Assembly: GCF_900451175.1 (NCBI RefSeq)
Contig: NZ_UGJJ01000003.1
Location: 62,001-126,000 of the forward strand
Length of the DNA: 64,000 nucleotides
Reading direction: 5' to 3'
Source: Kingella potus
GTDB lineage: Bacteria > Pseudomonadota > Gammaproteobacteria > Burkholderiales > Neisseriaceae
The notes under the pieces were generated by a model that worked only from the letters and a program-made list of their open reading frames with translations, had not been told where the DNA came from and searched no databases. Made by a program: the position numbers and the translations under genes. Below are positions 8,621 through 17,336 of this stretch, one piece after another; the first letter of the stretch is position 1, and each line of letters starts with the position of its first letter.

Positions 8621-8665
8621 GGAGGCCGTCTGAAAACGGCCAAACCCGCTTTTCAGACGGCCTCC
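8621..8665. terminator. DUS hairpin after uvrC
   Basis: GGAGGCCGTCTGAAAACGG-type arm (8621 onwards) pairs with TTTTCAGACGGCCTCC ending at 8665. An unpaired DUS lies just after the uvrC stop at 8544-8556. Together they probably end uvrC transcription. Confidence 0.65.
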
Positions 8666-8691
8666 CCCGCTGCTTTCCCGCCCTGCCCCGC

Positions 8692-8700
8692 TGGTATAGA
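8692..8700 (+). promoter_or_regulatory. Candidate extended -10 promoter for ilvD
   Basis: TGG followed by TATAGA (8692-8700) is an extended -10 element about 100 bp before the ilvD start. The intervening leader (8715-8768) holds an inverted DUS pair. No leader peptide rich in branched-chain residues is obvious. Confidence 0.4.
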
Positions 8701-8802
8701 ATGCCGCACCTTTCAGGCCGTCTGAAAACAGGTTTTCACTTCGTTGGAGCTGCGCTTTCAGACGGCCTCTCATTACACCAACAATCAAAGGACACACCAA
8801 CC

Positions 8803-10662
8803 ATGCCCGACTACCGCTCCAAAACCTCCACCCACGGCCGCAATATGGCCGGTGCGCGCGCCCTGTGGCGTGCCACCGGCGTAATGGAAACCGACTTCGG
8901 CAAGCCCATCATCGCCATTGCCAATTCCTTTACCCAATTCGTACCCGGCCATGTGCATCTGCACAATATGGGCCAGCTCGTTGCCCGCGAGATTGAAAAA
9001 GCAGGCGCGATTGCCAAAGAGTTCAACACCATCGCCGTGGACGACGGCATCGCCATGGGACACAGCGGCATGCTTTACTCGCTGCCCAGCCGCGATCTGA
9101 TTGCCGACTCCATCGAATACATGGTCAACGCCCATTGCGCCGACGCGCTGGTGTGTATTTCCAACTGCGACAAAATCACCCCCGGAATGCTGATTGCCTC
9201 GATGCGCCTGAACATTCCCACGATTTTCGTCTCCGGCGGCCCGATGGAAGCAGGCAGGGTCTTGGGCATTGCCAACATCCAGCCCGAGCGGCGTTTGGAC
9301 TTGGTGGACGCGATGATTGATGCGGCCGACGACAAAGTTTCCGACGCCGCCGTCGACGAAATCGAACAAAACGCCTGCCCCACCTGCGGCTCGTGTTCGG
9401 GCATGTTTACCGCCAACTCGATGAACTGCCTCACCGAAGCACTCGGCCTGTCGCTGCCCGGCAACGGCTCCTATCTGGCCACCCACGCCGGCCGCAAAGA
9501 GCTGTTTCTCGAAGCCGGCCGCATGATTGTCGAAATTACCAAACGCTATTACGAGCAAAACGACGAATCCGTTTTACCGCGCAGCATCGCCACCAAAAAA
9601 GCCTTTGAAAACGCCATGACCATGGACATCGCCATGGGCGGCTCCACCAACACCATCCTGCACCTTTTGGCCGTTGCCCACGAAGCCGGCGTTGATTTCA
9701 AAATGGCCGACATCGACCGTCTCAGCCGCCAAGTGCCCTGTATTTGCAAAACCGCGCCCAACAACCACGACTACTATATGGAAGACGTACACCGCGCCGG
9801 CGGCATCTTCGCCATCCTCAAAGAGCTGGACAAAGCAGGCAAACTGCACACCGACGTGTACACCATCCACGCCCCCACGCTCAAAGACGCGATTGAAAAA
9901 TGGGACGTTACCAATCCCGAAAACACCCGCGCCATCGAGCGTTTCAAAGCCGCGCCCGGCGGCGTGCGCACCACGCAGGCCTTTTCGCAAAACCGTATGT
10001 GGAAAACATTGGACTTGGACAGGGAAAAAGGCTGTATCCGCAGCGTCGAACACGCCTATTCGCAAGACGGCGGCCTGGCCGTACTCTTCGGCAACATCGC
10101 CGAGCGCGGCTGCGTGGTCAAAACCGCCGGCGTGGACGACAGCATTCTCAAATTCAGCGGCCGCGCCCGCGTGTTTGAAAGCCAAGACTCCGCCGTCGAA
10201 AGCATTCTGGCCAACCAAATCGCAGCCGGCGACATCGTCATCATCCGCTACGAAGGTCCCAAAGGCGGCCCCGGTATGCAGGAAATGCTGTATCCCACCA
10301 GCTATCTCAAATCCAAAGGCTTGGGCAAAGAATGCGCACTCCTAACCGACGGCCGCTTCTCCGGCGGCACATCGGGCTTGAGTATCGGCCACGTTTCCCC
10401 CGAAGCGGCCGAAGGCGGCGCAATCGGCCTGGTGCGCGAGTTTGACACCGTCGAAATCGACATCCCCAACCGCAGCATCAACCTGAAAATCTCCGACGAA
10501 GAACTCGCCCGCCGCCGTGCCGAAATGGAAGCCAAAGGCAGCGGGGCATGGAAGCCGGAAAACCGCGAACGTTATGTTTCCGCCGCCCTGCGCGCCTACG
10601 GCGCCATGGCCACCTCCGCCGACAAAGGCGCGGTGCGCGACGTATCGCAGATTGAGCGGTAA
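8803..10662 (+). CDS. ilvD: Dihydroxy-acid dehydratase IlvD
   Basis: Iron-sulfur enzyme that dehydrates 2,3-dihydroxy acids to 2-keto acids in valine and isoleucine synthesis. The ATG at 8803 (619 residues) is preferred over an upstream in-frame ATG at 8701, because AAAGGA precedes it and the protein begins with the family's MPDYRSKTSTHGRNMAGARA. Cluster ligands are seen in CISNCDKITPGM and ACPTCGSCSGMFTANSMNC; the substrate/Mg region is DGRFSGGTSGLSIGHVSPEA near residue 515. Its leader contains an inverted DUS pair. Neighbours are not other ilv genes, so it appears to stand alone. Confidence 0.97.
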   Translation: MPDYRSKTSTHGRNMAGARALWRATGVMETDFGKPIIAIANSFTQFVPGHVHLHNMGQLVAREIEKAGAIAKEFNTIAVDDGIAMGHSGMLYSLPSRDLIADSIEYMVNAHCADALVCISNCDKITPGMLIASMRLNIPTIFVSGGPMEAGRVLGIANIQPERRLDLVDAMIDAADDKVSDAAVDEIEQNACPTCGSCSGMFTANSMNCLTEALGLSLPGNGSYLATHAGRKELFLEAGRMIVEITKRYYEQNDESVLPRSIATKKAFENAMTMDIAMGGSTNTILHLLAVAHEAGVDFKMADIDRLSRQVPCICKTAPNNHDYYMEDVHRAGGIFAILKELDKAGKLHTDVYTIHAPTLKDAIEKWDVTNPENTRAIERFKAAPGGVRTTQAFSQNRMWKTLDLDREKGCIRSVEHAYSQDGGLAVLFGNIAERGCVVKTAGVDDSILKFSGRARVFESQDSAVESILANQIAAGDIVIIRYEGPKGGPGMQEMLYPTSYLKSKGLGKECALLTDGRFSGGTSGLSIGHVSPEAAEGGAIGLVREFDTVEIDIPNRSINLKISDEELARRRAEMEAKGSGAWKPENRERYVSAALRAYGAMATSADKGAVRDVSQIER

Positions 10663-10749
10663 CCCGTTTTCAGACGGCAGCAAAACATTTCGAGGCCGTC
10701 TGAAAACACGCTTTTGGCGCAGGCGGGCAACCCCGCCCGCCGAACAGAA

Positions 10750-10790
10750 AGGCCGTCTGAAAACACGCCAAACAGGTTTTCAGACGGCCT
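10750..10790. terminator. DUS hairpin between ilvD and the aminotransferase gene
   Basis: AGGCCGTCTGAA (10750-10761) pairs with TTCAGACGGCCT (10779-10790), followed by TTTGCC. Two more unpaired DUS lie at about 10669 and 10693, so this 190-bp spacer carries four DUS cores. Confidence 0.65.
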
Positions 10791-10855
10791 TTGCCATTGC
10801 CCCGCAAACAGGGTACATTTACGCCCCGAATACATCTTTTTACGGAACACACCCC

Positions 10856-12070
10856 ATGGAACAATTCGCCAAATCCTCCAAACTCGACCACGTCTGCTAC
10901 GACATACGCGGCCCCGTCCACAAAAAAGCCCTCCAACTCGAAGAGGAAGGCCACAAAATCCTAAAACTCAACATCGGCAACCCCGCCCCCTTCGGCTTCG
11001 ACGCGCCCGACGAGATTTTGGTGGACGTAATCCGCAACCTGCCCACCGCGCAGGGCTATTGCGACTCGAAAGGGCTGTATTCCGCCCGCAAAGCCATCGT
11101 CCACTATTACCAAACCAAAGGCCTGCGCGACGTAACCGTAAACGACGTATATATCGGCAACGGCGTATCCGAGCTGATTACCCTGTCGATGCAGGCACTG
11201 CTCGACAACGGCGACGAAATCCTCGTTCCCGCGCCCGACTATCCCTTGTGGACGGCCGCCGCCACACTCGCAGGCGGCACGGTGCGCCACTATCTCTGCG
11301 ACGAAGAAAACGGCTGGTTTCCCGACCTCGCCGACATCGAAGCCAAAATCACGCCGCAAACCAAAGCCATCGTCGTCATCAACCCCAACAACCCCACCGG
11401 CGCGGTATACAGCAGGGAAATCCTGCTCGAAATCGCCGAACTCGCCCGCCGCTACGGCCTGATGGTGTTTTCCGACGAAATCTACGACAAAATCCTCTAC
11501 GACGGCGCACAACACCACCACATCGCCGCCCTCGCCCCCGACCTGCTCACCGTTACCTTCAACGGCCTCTCCAAAGCCTACCGCGTGGCCGGCTTCCGCA
11601 TGGGCTGGATGCTGCTCAACGGCCCCAAACACCACGCCAAAGGCTATATCGAAGGCCTCGACATGCTCGCCTCGATGCGCCTGTGCGCCAACACCCCCAT
11701 GCAGCACGCCATTCAGACGGCCCTGGGCGGCTACCAGAGCATCAACGAATTTATCCTGCCCGGCGGGCGGCTTTTGGAACAGCGCAACAAAGCCTACGAA
11801 ATGCTGACGCAGATTCCCGGCGTAAGCTGCGTCAAACCGATGGGCGCGATGTATATGTTCCCGAAAATCGACACCGAAATGTACCGCATCAAAGACGATA
11901 TGGAATTTGTTTATGACCTTCTGGTGCAGGAAAAAGTCCTGCTGGTACACGGCACAGGCTTCAACTGGATACGCCCCGACCACTTCCGCATCGTTACCCT
12001 GCCCCATGTCTACCAGATTGAAGAAGCAATGGAAAAATTCGAACGCTTCCTGAAAAACCGCCGCCGCTAA
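10856..12070 (+). CDS. alaA: AlaA-type pyridoxal-phosphate aminotransferase
   Basis: Class I/II aminotransferase of 404 residues, closest in pattern to AlaA (YfbQ), which makes alanine from pyruvate with glutamate. The start at 10856 gives MEQFAKSSKLDHVCYDIRGP, the usual AlaA beginning; the longer open frame upstream crosses the DUS hairpin and is not used. PLP signatures: NPNNPTGAVYS, SDEIYDKILYDG and the Schiff-base lysine in NGLSKAYRVAGFRMGWM. C-terminal HGTGFNWIRPDHFRIVTLP binds the substrate carboxylate through Arg. Monocistronic, flanked by DUS hairpins. Confidence 0.9.
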   Translation: MEQFAKSSKLDHVCYDIRGPVHKKALQLEEEGHKILKLNIGNPAPFGFDAPDEILVDVIRNLPTAQGYCDSKGLYSARKAIVHYYQTKGLRDVTVNDVYIGNGVSELITLSMQALLDNGDEILVPAPDYPLWTAAATLAGGTVRHYLCDEENGWFPDLADIEAKITPQTKAIVVINPNNPTGAVYSREILLEIAELARRYGLMVFSDEIYDKILYDGAQHHHIAALAPDLLTVTFNGLSKAYRVAGFRMGWMLLNGPKHHAKGYIEGLDMLASMRLCANTPMQHAIQTALGGYQSINEFILPGGRLLEQRNKAYEMLTQIPGVSCVKPMGAMYMFPKIDTEMYRIKDDMEFVYDLLVQEKVLLVHGTGFNWIRPDHFRIVTLPHVYQIEEAMEKFERFLKNRRR

Positions 12071-12089
12071 ATGCCGGCACACCGCACAA

Positions 12090-12121
12090 AGGCCGTCTGA
12101 AAACCAAGTTTCAGACGGCCT
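12090..12121. terminator. DUS hairpin after alaA
   Basis: AGGCCGTCTGAAA pairs directly with TTTCAGACGGCCT across a short loop and is followed by TTTATTATTTTT, giving a good intrinsic terminator shape. Confidence 0.75.
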
Positions 12122-12140
12122 TTATTATTTTTCATTATTA
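12122..12140 (+). promoter_or_regulatory. Possible Fur box upstream of the haem receptor
   Basis: The AT-rich stretch read on the minus strand (AATAATGAAAAATAATAAA) agrees with the 19-base Fur consensus (GATAATGATAATCATTATC) at about 12 positions. It lies just upstream of the -35 hexamer of a haem-uptake operon, where an iron-dependent repressor would act. The match is partial, and part of it overlaps the tail of the terminator. Confidence 0.4.
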
Positions 12141-12141
12141 C

Positions 12142-12170
12142 TTGCACGTTTTAACATTTGGCGTTATAAA
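12142..12170 (+). promoter_or_regulatory. Sigma-70 promoter for the haem-uptake operon
   Basis: TTGCAC (12142-12147) and TATAAA (12165-12170) are separated by exactly 17 bases. The receptor start codon lies 38 bp downstream. Confidence 0.65.
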
Positions 12171-12207
12171 TACAAACCATTTTTAATCCTTTAACGAGTT
12201 TGTAAAG

Positions 12208-14409
12208 ATGAAACCCAAAATTCTTGCCTGCGCCGTTGCCGCACTCTTTTCCCCCGCCCTGTATGCCGCCGATGCCGCCGAATCCGACGCATTGGAAACC
12301 GTGGTCGTAACCGCCGACCGCAACGCGCAAACCCTCGACAAAGCCGCGCCGAACGTATCCGTTATCGGCCGCCAAACCCTCAACCGCGCCGCAGCGTCCA
12401 ATATCGACGACATCGTCCTCTACGAGCCGGGCGTGGAAGCCCCGTCCGACAACAACCGGCGCGGCCATGCCGGTGTCAGCATACGCGGCATCGGCGGCAA
12501 CCGCATCCTCATGATGGTGGACGGAGTCCGCATCCCAGAAGCCTACGAAGGCGGCGGCACCAACGGCGCCATCTCCGGCCGCGACATGGTCGAACCCGAC
12601 ACCCTCAAACAAACCGACATCGTCAAAGGCCCCTACTCCGCGCTCTACGGCAGCGACGCGCTCGGCGGCGTGGTCAATATGGTTACCTACTCGCCGCGCG
12701 ACTTCGTCGATGCCGACAAACGCGGCCACTTCGGCCTCAAATACGGCTGGCGCAGCCGCGACAACAGCCACGGAGCCACCGCCTCCTTCGCCGGTTTCCA
12801 CGAAAACGCCGAAGGCCTGCTGATGATTACCCGCAGGCAGGGGCACGAAACCGAAAACATGGGCGCAAACGAAAGCTACACCACCGCGCGCACCGCCTCC
12901 AACCCGCAGAAAAACAAAGCCTACAACATCCTGGCCAAAGGCAGCGTCGGTAATGCCAACCACCGCTTCGAAACCCTATACGAGCTTTTCCGCCGCAAAA
13001 ACGACACCGTTCTTGCCAACGGCCTGGGCAGCTCCGTGCGCGGTCCCGTTACCACCGCCACCACCCTCAACGAAGCCTACGACCGCATCCGCCGCGAGCG
13101 CATCGCCGCAGGCTACCGCTACACCGGCGAAGGCCGTCTGAAAGAAGCCGACATCAGCCTGTACCGCCAGAAAATGAAAAGCGACGACGACGCCATCACC
13201 TCCTCCGTCTCCACCAGGGGCGGCCGCACCACCGCCGACAGCACCCGCTATTCCGACTACGGCTTCGAGCAGACCATACGCGGCATCACCTCGCGCGGCG
13301 TATGGGATCTCCAAACCGGCGCAATCCGCCACACCATCGTAGCCGGCGCGGAATACAAACACACCGAAACCGCCCGCCCGCGCGACAGCCTCACCGTCGA
13401 CAACCTCACCGGCGCCACCAGCAAAATCTACGCCGGCAGCACCTTCCCCAACAAAACCTTCCCCGACAGCCGCCGCAAAACCTTCAGCCTCTATGCCCAA
13501 GACAGCCTCACCTTCGGCAACGGCATCATCCTGACCCCCGCGCTGCGTTACGAAAAAGACAAGCTCGACACCAAAGTCGACGAAGCCTACCGCAACGCCA
13601 ACCCCAATTCCGCCAATATGCCCAAATTCAGCGACTCCGCCCTTACGCCCAGCCTGCGCCTGAGCGTGCCTGTGGGCAGCCGCTTCACCGGCTTTGCCAC
13701 CTACTCGCAGGGCTTCCGCACCCCGCCCTTCGACAGCGCGACCATGGCCTTCGCCAACACCACCTACGGCTACGCCGTCGTGCCCAACCCCAACCTCAAA
13801 TCCGAACGCTCCAACAGCTTCGAGCTGGGCATGAAGTTTAAAAACGAACGCGCCAAAGCGCAGCTCACCGCGTTCTACAACCGCTACAAAAACTTCATCG
13901 GCCAAACCCACATCGGCACCGCCATCATCGGCGGCCGCCCCATCCTGCAATACCAATACCAAAACCTCGACCGCGTGCGCACCTACGGCCTCGAAGCCGC
14001 CGCCGCCTACAAAATCGGCGGCGGCTGGCAGGCAAATGCAAGCGTTGCCTGGATGCGCGGCAAACAGGCCGACGGCCGCCCGCTCGACTCCGCCTACCCC
14101 CTCAACGGCGTAATCGGCATCGACTACGCGCAGGAAAAATGGGGCGCGGGTACGAAACTGCGCTGGGCGACAAAACAAAACCGCACCAGCTCGAGCACCA
14201 TATTCCAAACCCCCGGCTACGGCGTATGGGACACAGGCGTATGGTACAAACCCGTGAAAAACGTCGAACTGAGCGCGAACATCTACAACATCGGCGACAA
14301 AAAATACTGGCAGCACGCCGACGTGGCCGGACTCCAATCCTCCGCCCTCAACGACACCTACACCGACAGCGGCCGCAACTTCGCCATCGGCGCACATATC
14401 AAATTCTAA
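12208..14409 (+). CDS. TonB-dependent haem/haemoglobin receptor
   Basis: Outer-membrane gated channel, 733 residues. A signal peptide (MKPKILACAVAALFSPALYA) is followed by ALETVVVTADR, the TonB-box region. The plug domain spans about residues 40-155 (VLYEPGVEA, GVSIRGIGGNRILMMVDGVR, GPYSALYGSDALGGVVNMVT). The rest is a 22-strand barrel ending in aromatic Phe (IGAHIKF), as expected for outer-membrane proteins. FRTPPFDSATMAF with NPNLKSERSNSFELGMKF is the pattern of the haemoglobin/transferrin/lactoferrin receptor subfamily. The three downstream genes encode a haem-type binding protein, permease and ATPase, so haem is the most likely substrate. Probably iron regulated (possible Fur site upstream). 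Confidence 0.9.
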   Translation: MKPKILACAVAALFSPALYAADAAESDALETVVVTADRNAQTLDKAAPNVSVIGRQTLNRAAASNIDDIVLYEPGVEAPSDNNRRGHAGVSIRGIGGNRILMMVDGVRIPEAYEGGGTNGAISGRDMVEPDTLKQTDIVKGPYSALYGSDALGGVVNMVTYSPRDFVDADKRGHFGLKYGWRSRDNSHGATASFAGFHENAEGLLMITRRQGHETENMGANESYTTARTASNPQKNKAYNILAKGSVGNANHRFETLYELFRRKNDTVLANGLGSSVRGPVTTATTLNEAYDRIRRERIAAGYRYTGEGRLKEADISLYRQKMKSDDDAITSSVSTRGGRTTADSTRYSDYGFEQTIRGITSRGVWDLQTGAIRHTIVAGAEYKHTETARPRDSLTVDNLTGATSKIYAGSTFPNKTFPDSRRKTFSLYAQDSLTFGNGIILTPALRYEKDKLDTKVDEAYRNANPNSANMPKFSDSALTPSLRLSVPVGSRFTGFATYSQGFRTPPFDSATMAFANTTYGYAVVPNPNLKSERSNSFELGMKFKNERAKAQLTAFYNRYKNFIGQTHIGTAIIGGRPILQYQYQNLDRVRTYGLEAAAAYKIGGGWQANASVAWMRGKQADGRPLDSAYPLNGVIGIDYAQEKWGAGTKLRWATKQNRTSSSTIFQTPGYGVWDTGVWYKPVKNVELSANIYNIGDKKYWQHADVAGLQSSALNDTYTDSGRNFAIGAHIKF

Positions 14410-14519
14410 AACCACGCGGGGCGGATACCGTTTTCAGACGGCCTCCGCCCCAATTCAGGCCGTGCCGCCCGCCGGCACATCTTCCATACCGCGCAAGCGG
14501 ATTGACGAAAGAAAAACCC

Positions 14520-15317
14520 GTGAATACCAAGCTCCCCGCCCTCGCCCTGATGCTCGCCCTCGCCCTCGCCCTCCAAGCCCACGCGCAACGCATCGTCGTA
14601 CTGACCCCCGACGTGGCCGACGTAGTCGTCGAACTCGGCGCGCTCGACGAAATCGTCGGCAAAGACCAAACCGTGCAAAACCCCGCACTCAAAGGCAAAC
14701 CCAGCATCGGCATCCACCGCCGCCTCACCGTCGAACCCATAGCCGCCGTCAAGCCCGACATCGCCATCGGCTCGTGGATGGCGCAGCCCGAAAGCATCTT
14801 CGAACACCTGAAAAAAGCCGGCATCAACGCGGTAAACGTCGCCCCCGACGACAGCATCGAAGCCTATCCGCAAAGCATACGCCGCATCGGCGGGCTCATC
14901 GGCAGACAAGCCCAAGCCGACAAAGCCGCCGCCCAATGGCAGGCAGGCATGAAGCAGCAGCCCGCCAACGGCAAACGCTATCTGTTCAGCTACGACGGCC
15001 GCATCGTATCGGGCAAAAACACCGCCGCCGACGAAATCATCCGCCGCGCGGGCGGCAGCAACGCCGCCTCGATGATAGACGGCCTCAAACCGATGACCCG
15101 CGAAGCATGGACGGCCGCCAAGCCCGACATCATCATCATCGCCGACCACAACACCGCCATGATCGGCAGCGTGAAAGAATTTGCCGCCCGCCCCGAAATC
15201 GCCGCCACCCCCGCCGCCAAAAACGGCAAAATCTACCTGTGGAAAGCCAACGATATGTTCCGCTACGGCCTGGACACACCGCAAATCGTGCGCAAGCTGA
15301 ACGCGCTGGGCAAATAA
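14520..15317 (+). CDS. hmuT: Periplasmic haem-binding protein of an ABC importer
   Basis: Substrate-binding protein of the HmuT/BtuF type, 265 residues. No ATG fits: the frame begins with GTG at 14520, right before a Sec signal peptide (NTKLPALALMLALALALQA, cleavage near AHA-Q). The mature part has ERIV-like IVVLTPDVADVVVELGALD and PDIAIGSWMAQPESIF, and the second lobe has RYLFSYDGR and AKPDIIIIADHN, as in haemin-binding proteins. It lies 110 bp after the receptor, which also supports haem. A DUS hairpin and one copy of a palindromic repeat separate it from its permease gene. Confidence 0.85.
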   Translation: MNTKLPALALMLALALALQAHAQRIVVLTPDVADVVVELGALDEIVGKDQTVQNPALKGKPSIGIHRRLTVEPIAAVKPDIAIGSWMAQPESIFEHLKKAGINAVNVAPDDSIEAYPQSIRRIGGLIGRQAQADKAAAQWQAGMKQQPANGKRYLFSYDGRIVSGKNTAADEIIRRAGGSNAASMIDGLKPMTREAWTAAKPDIIIIADHNTAMIGSVKEFAARPEIAATPAAKNGKIYLWKANDMFRYGLDTPQIVRKLNALGK

Positions 15318-15324
15318 AACGCAC

Positions 15325-15385
15325 AGGCCGTCTGAAAACACCGCTTCGGCCCAGCCAAAGCCGTTTCCCCGTTTTCAGACGGCCT
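15325..15385. terminator. DUS hairpin between hmuT and hmuU
   Basis: AGGCCGTCTGAA (15325-15336) and TTCAGACGGCCT (15374-15385) flank a 37-base loop. Position inside what should be one operon suggests partial termination, or simply an uptake site. Confidence 0.5.
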
Positions 15386-15392
15386 GCCAACG

Positions 15393-15423
15393 GTAGGGTG
15401 TGTCGCCCAAAGCGACGCACGCA
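15393..15423. repeat. Single copy of the GTAGGGTGTG palindromic repeat, type A
   Basis: GTAGGGTGTGTCGCCCAAAG followed by CGACGCACGCA is an imperfect palindrome. The same sequence, with the same downstream context (CCGCCACGCAGCAAATCC), makes up the tandem array at 17.3-18 kb. Confidence 0.8.
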
Positions 15424-15545
15424 TTCCCCGCCACGCAGCAAATCCGCGCCTGTCCGCAAAACAAAAACGCGTGTACGCCGCAGGGCAACACCCGTACAAA
15501 TCCAAGAGGCCGTCTGAAAACCTCCACCAAGCGAAACCCCTCACC

Positions 15546-16484
15546 ATGAAACCCATCCCCCTCATCATCGGCATCATCTTCACCGCCGCCGCCGTCTGGT
15601 TCTGCTGCGGCATCGGTTTCGGCGGCTGGGACTGGCCGCACAATATGGACGAAACCGCCCGCCAAATCCGCCTGCCGCGTATTTACACCGCGCTCTTGGT
15701 CGGCGCGGGTCTGGCCGCATCGGGCGCGGCCTTGCAGGCCTTGTTTGAAAACCCGCTGGCCGACCCGAGCCTGATCGGATCGTCGGGCGGCGCGGCTTTG
15801 GGTGTGATTTCCGTGATCGCGCTGGGCGGCGGCGCAGTGAGCGTGCCGGTGGCCGCGTTCTGCGGCGCGTTGGGCGTGTGCCTGCTGATTCTGGCCGCAC
15901 ACCGGCTGGTGGGCGGCGGCACGCCCGGGCTGCTGGTGTTGGGCTTCGTATTGAGCGCGTTTGCCGGCGCGGCAGTCAGCATGATTCTGTTTCTTTCCGA
16001 CGACATGACCCTGCGCAGCGCGAGCAACTGGCTGGCCGGCAGCCTGTCGGAAGCCGGCTTTTCCTCGCCGCTTCTGGCCTTGGGCAGTATGCTGCCGGGC
16101 TTTGTCCTGCTCCTCTCGGCCGGACGGCGGCTGGATGTGCTGATGACGGGCGAAGACACCGCCGTCAGCATGGGCGTATCGGTCGGCCGCGTGCGCGTGC
16201 AAACCGTGGTCGGTGCGGCCTTGATGACCGGCGGCGCGGTGTCGCTGGCGGGCATCATCGGCTTTCTCGGCATGATGATCCCCAACGTATTGGCGCAGGC
16301 CGTGGGCGGCGGCCGCAGCCGCCTCACCGCGCTTTCGGCCTGGGCCGGCGCGGTGTTTTTAATGCTGGTAGACGGCATCTCGCGCTGGCTCACCTACCCC
16401 GTAGATCTGCCCGCAGGCATCGTCATCGCCCTGCTCGGCGGCCCATTCTTCCTGTATCTGTTCCTCCGCTCCGCGCAACGCTGA
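15546..16484 (+). CDS. hmuU: FecCD-family haem ABC permease
   Basis: Inner-membrane permease of 312 residues with about 9-10 hydrophobic helices. The ATG at 15546 is chosen over an upstream frame start that lies in repeat DNA; the protein begins with a clear first helix (IPLIIGIIFTAAAVWFCCG). FecCD hallmarks are LPRIYTALLVGAGLAASGAA near residue 45, PLADPSLIGSSGGAALG near 80, and VSLAGIIGFLGMMIPNVLAQ, the coupling region to the ATPase, near 235. It forms the channel of the haem importer with the upstream binding protein and downstream ATPase. Confidence 0.92.
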   Translation: MKPIPLIIGIIFTAAAVWFCCGIGFGGWDWPHNMDETARQIRLPRIYTALLVGAGLAASGAALQALFENPLADPSLIGSSGGAALGVISVIALGGGAVSVPVAAFCGALGVCLLILAAHRLVGGGTPGLLVLGFVLSAFAGAAVSMILFLSDDMTLRSASNWLAGSLSEAGFSSPLLALGSMLPGFVLLLSAGRRLDVLMTGEDTAVSMGVSVGRVRVQTVVGAALMTGGAVSLAGIIGFLGMMIPNVLAQAVGGGRSRLTALSAWAGAVFLMLVDGISRWLTYPVDLPAGIVIALLGGPFFLYLFLRSAQR

Positions 16485-16502
16485 ATTTCAGACGGCCACA
16501 TC

Positions 16503-17234
16503 ATGACCACGCACACCTTCCAAGTCCGCAAGCTCCACGTCGCCGTAAAAGGCAAAACCCTGCTGTCCGTTGACGCGCTCGACTTTCCCGCCGCCAGCAT
16601 GACCGCCGTCATCGGCCCCAACGGCGCGGGCAAATCCACCCTGCTGCGCGCCCTGATCGGCCAAACCGGCCAAGGCGAAATCCTGCTCCACGGCGCACCC
16701 GCCGCGCCGCAGGTGCGGCAAGGCAAAGCCGCCTGGGTCGGCCAGCACGGCCGCTACAATATGCCCATGAGCGTGCGCGGCTACATCGGCCTGGCCGCCT
16801 ACGCCAAAAAAGGCCGTCTGAACCACGAACAGGCCGACGCGCTGCTGGCCTATTTCGATCTCGCCGCACTCGCCGGCAAACGCATCGGCAGGCTTTCCGG
16901 CGGCGAACAGCAACGCGCCAACATCATCCGCGCCCTATTGCAGGACGCGCCCGTCCTGCTGCTCGACGAGCCGTGCAACCACCTCGACATCCGCCACCAG
17001 CACCGCCTGATGCAGCACCTGTCCGGCCGCAAAGCCGACACCTCCGCCGTGATGGTGCTGCACGATCTCAACCTCGCCGCGCGTTATGCCGACCACGTCA
17101 TCCTGATGGACAAAGGAAAAGTCGTCGAAACCGGCAGCCCCGAAGCCGTGATGCGGCCCGAGCTTTTGGAACAGGTTTACGGCTGGCCGATACGCCGCTG
17201 CGAAGACAAAGACGGCTTTTATTTCAGAAGCTGA
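16503..17234 (+). CDS. hmuV: Haem ABC transporter ATP-binding protein
   Basis: ATPase subunit of the importer, 243 residues. Walker A is GPNGAGKSTLLRAL, the signature is RLSGGEQQRANIIRAL, Walker B is VLLLDEPCNHLDI, and the switch His is in VLHDLNLAARYADHV. The gene starts 18 bp after the permease stop, with one DUS core (TTTCAGACGGCC) in the gap just before the start. Last gene of the operon, followed by a DUS hairpin and a repeat array. Confidence 0.94.
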   Translation: MTTHTFQVRKLHVAVKGKTLLSVDALDFPAASMTAVIGPNGAGKSTLLRALIGQTGQGEILLHGAPAAPQVRQGKAAWVGQHGRYNMPMSVRGYIGLAAYAKKGRLNHEQADALLAYFDLAALAGKRIGRLSGGEQQRANIIRALLQDAPVLLLDEPCNHLDIRHQHRLMQHLSGRKADTSAVMVLHDLNLAARYADHVILMDKGKVVETGSPEAVMRPELLEQVYGWPIRRCEDKDGFYFRS

Positions 17235-17256
17235 CCCGTCCGGCCGCAAGGCAGAC

Positions 17257-17328
17257 AGGCCGTCTGAAAGCACGGCTTTGCCGCAGCCGCAACCGCCCGC
17301 TCCCGCCGCCCCGTTTTTCAGACGGCCT
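17257..17328. terminator. DUS hairpin after hmuV
   Basis: AGGCCGTCTGAA (17257-17268) and TTCAGACGGCCT (17317-17328) flank a 48-base loop. It directly precedes the tandem array. Confidence 0.5.
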
Positions 17329-17336
17329 GCCCAAAA

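Noticed and set aside
12976..14415. 479-codon minus-strand frame within the haem receptor gene
   Set aside because: Antisense to a receptor with clear plug and barrel motifs; valine/glycine-rich shadow.
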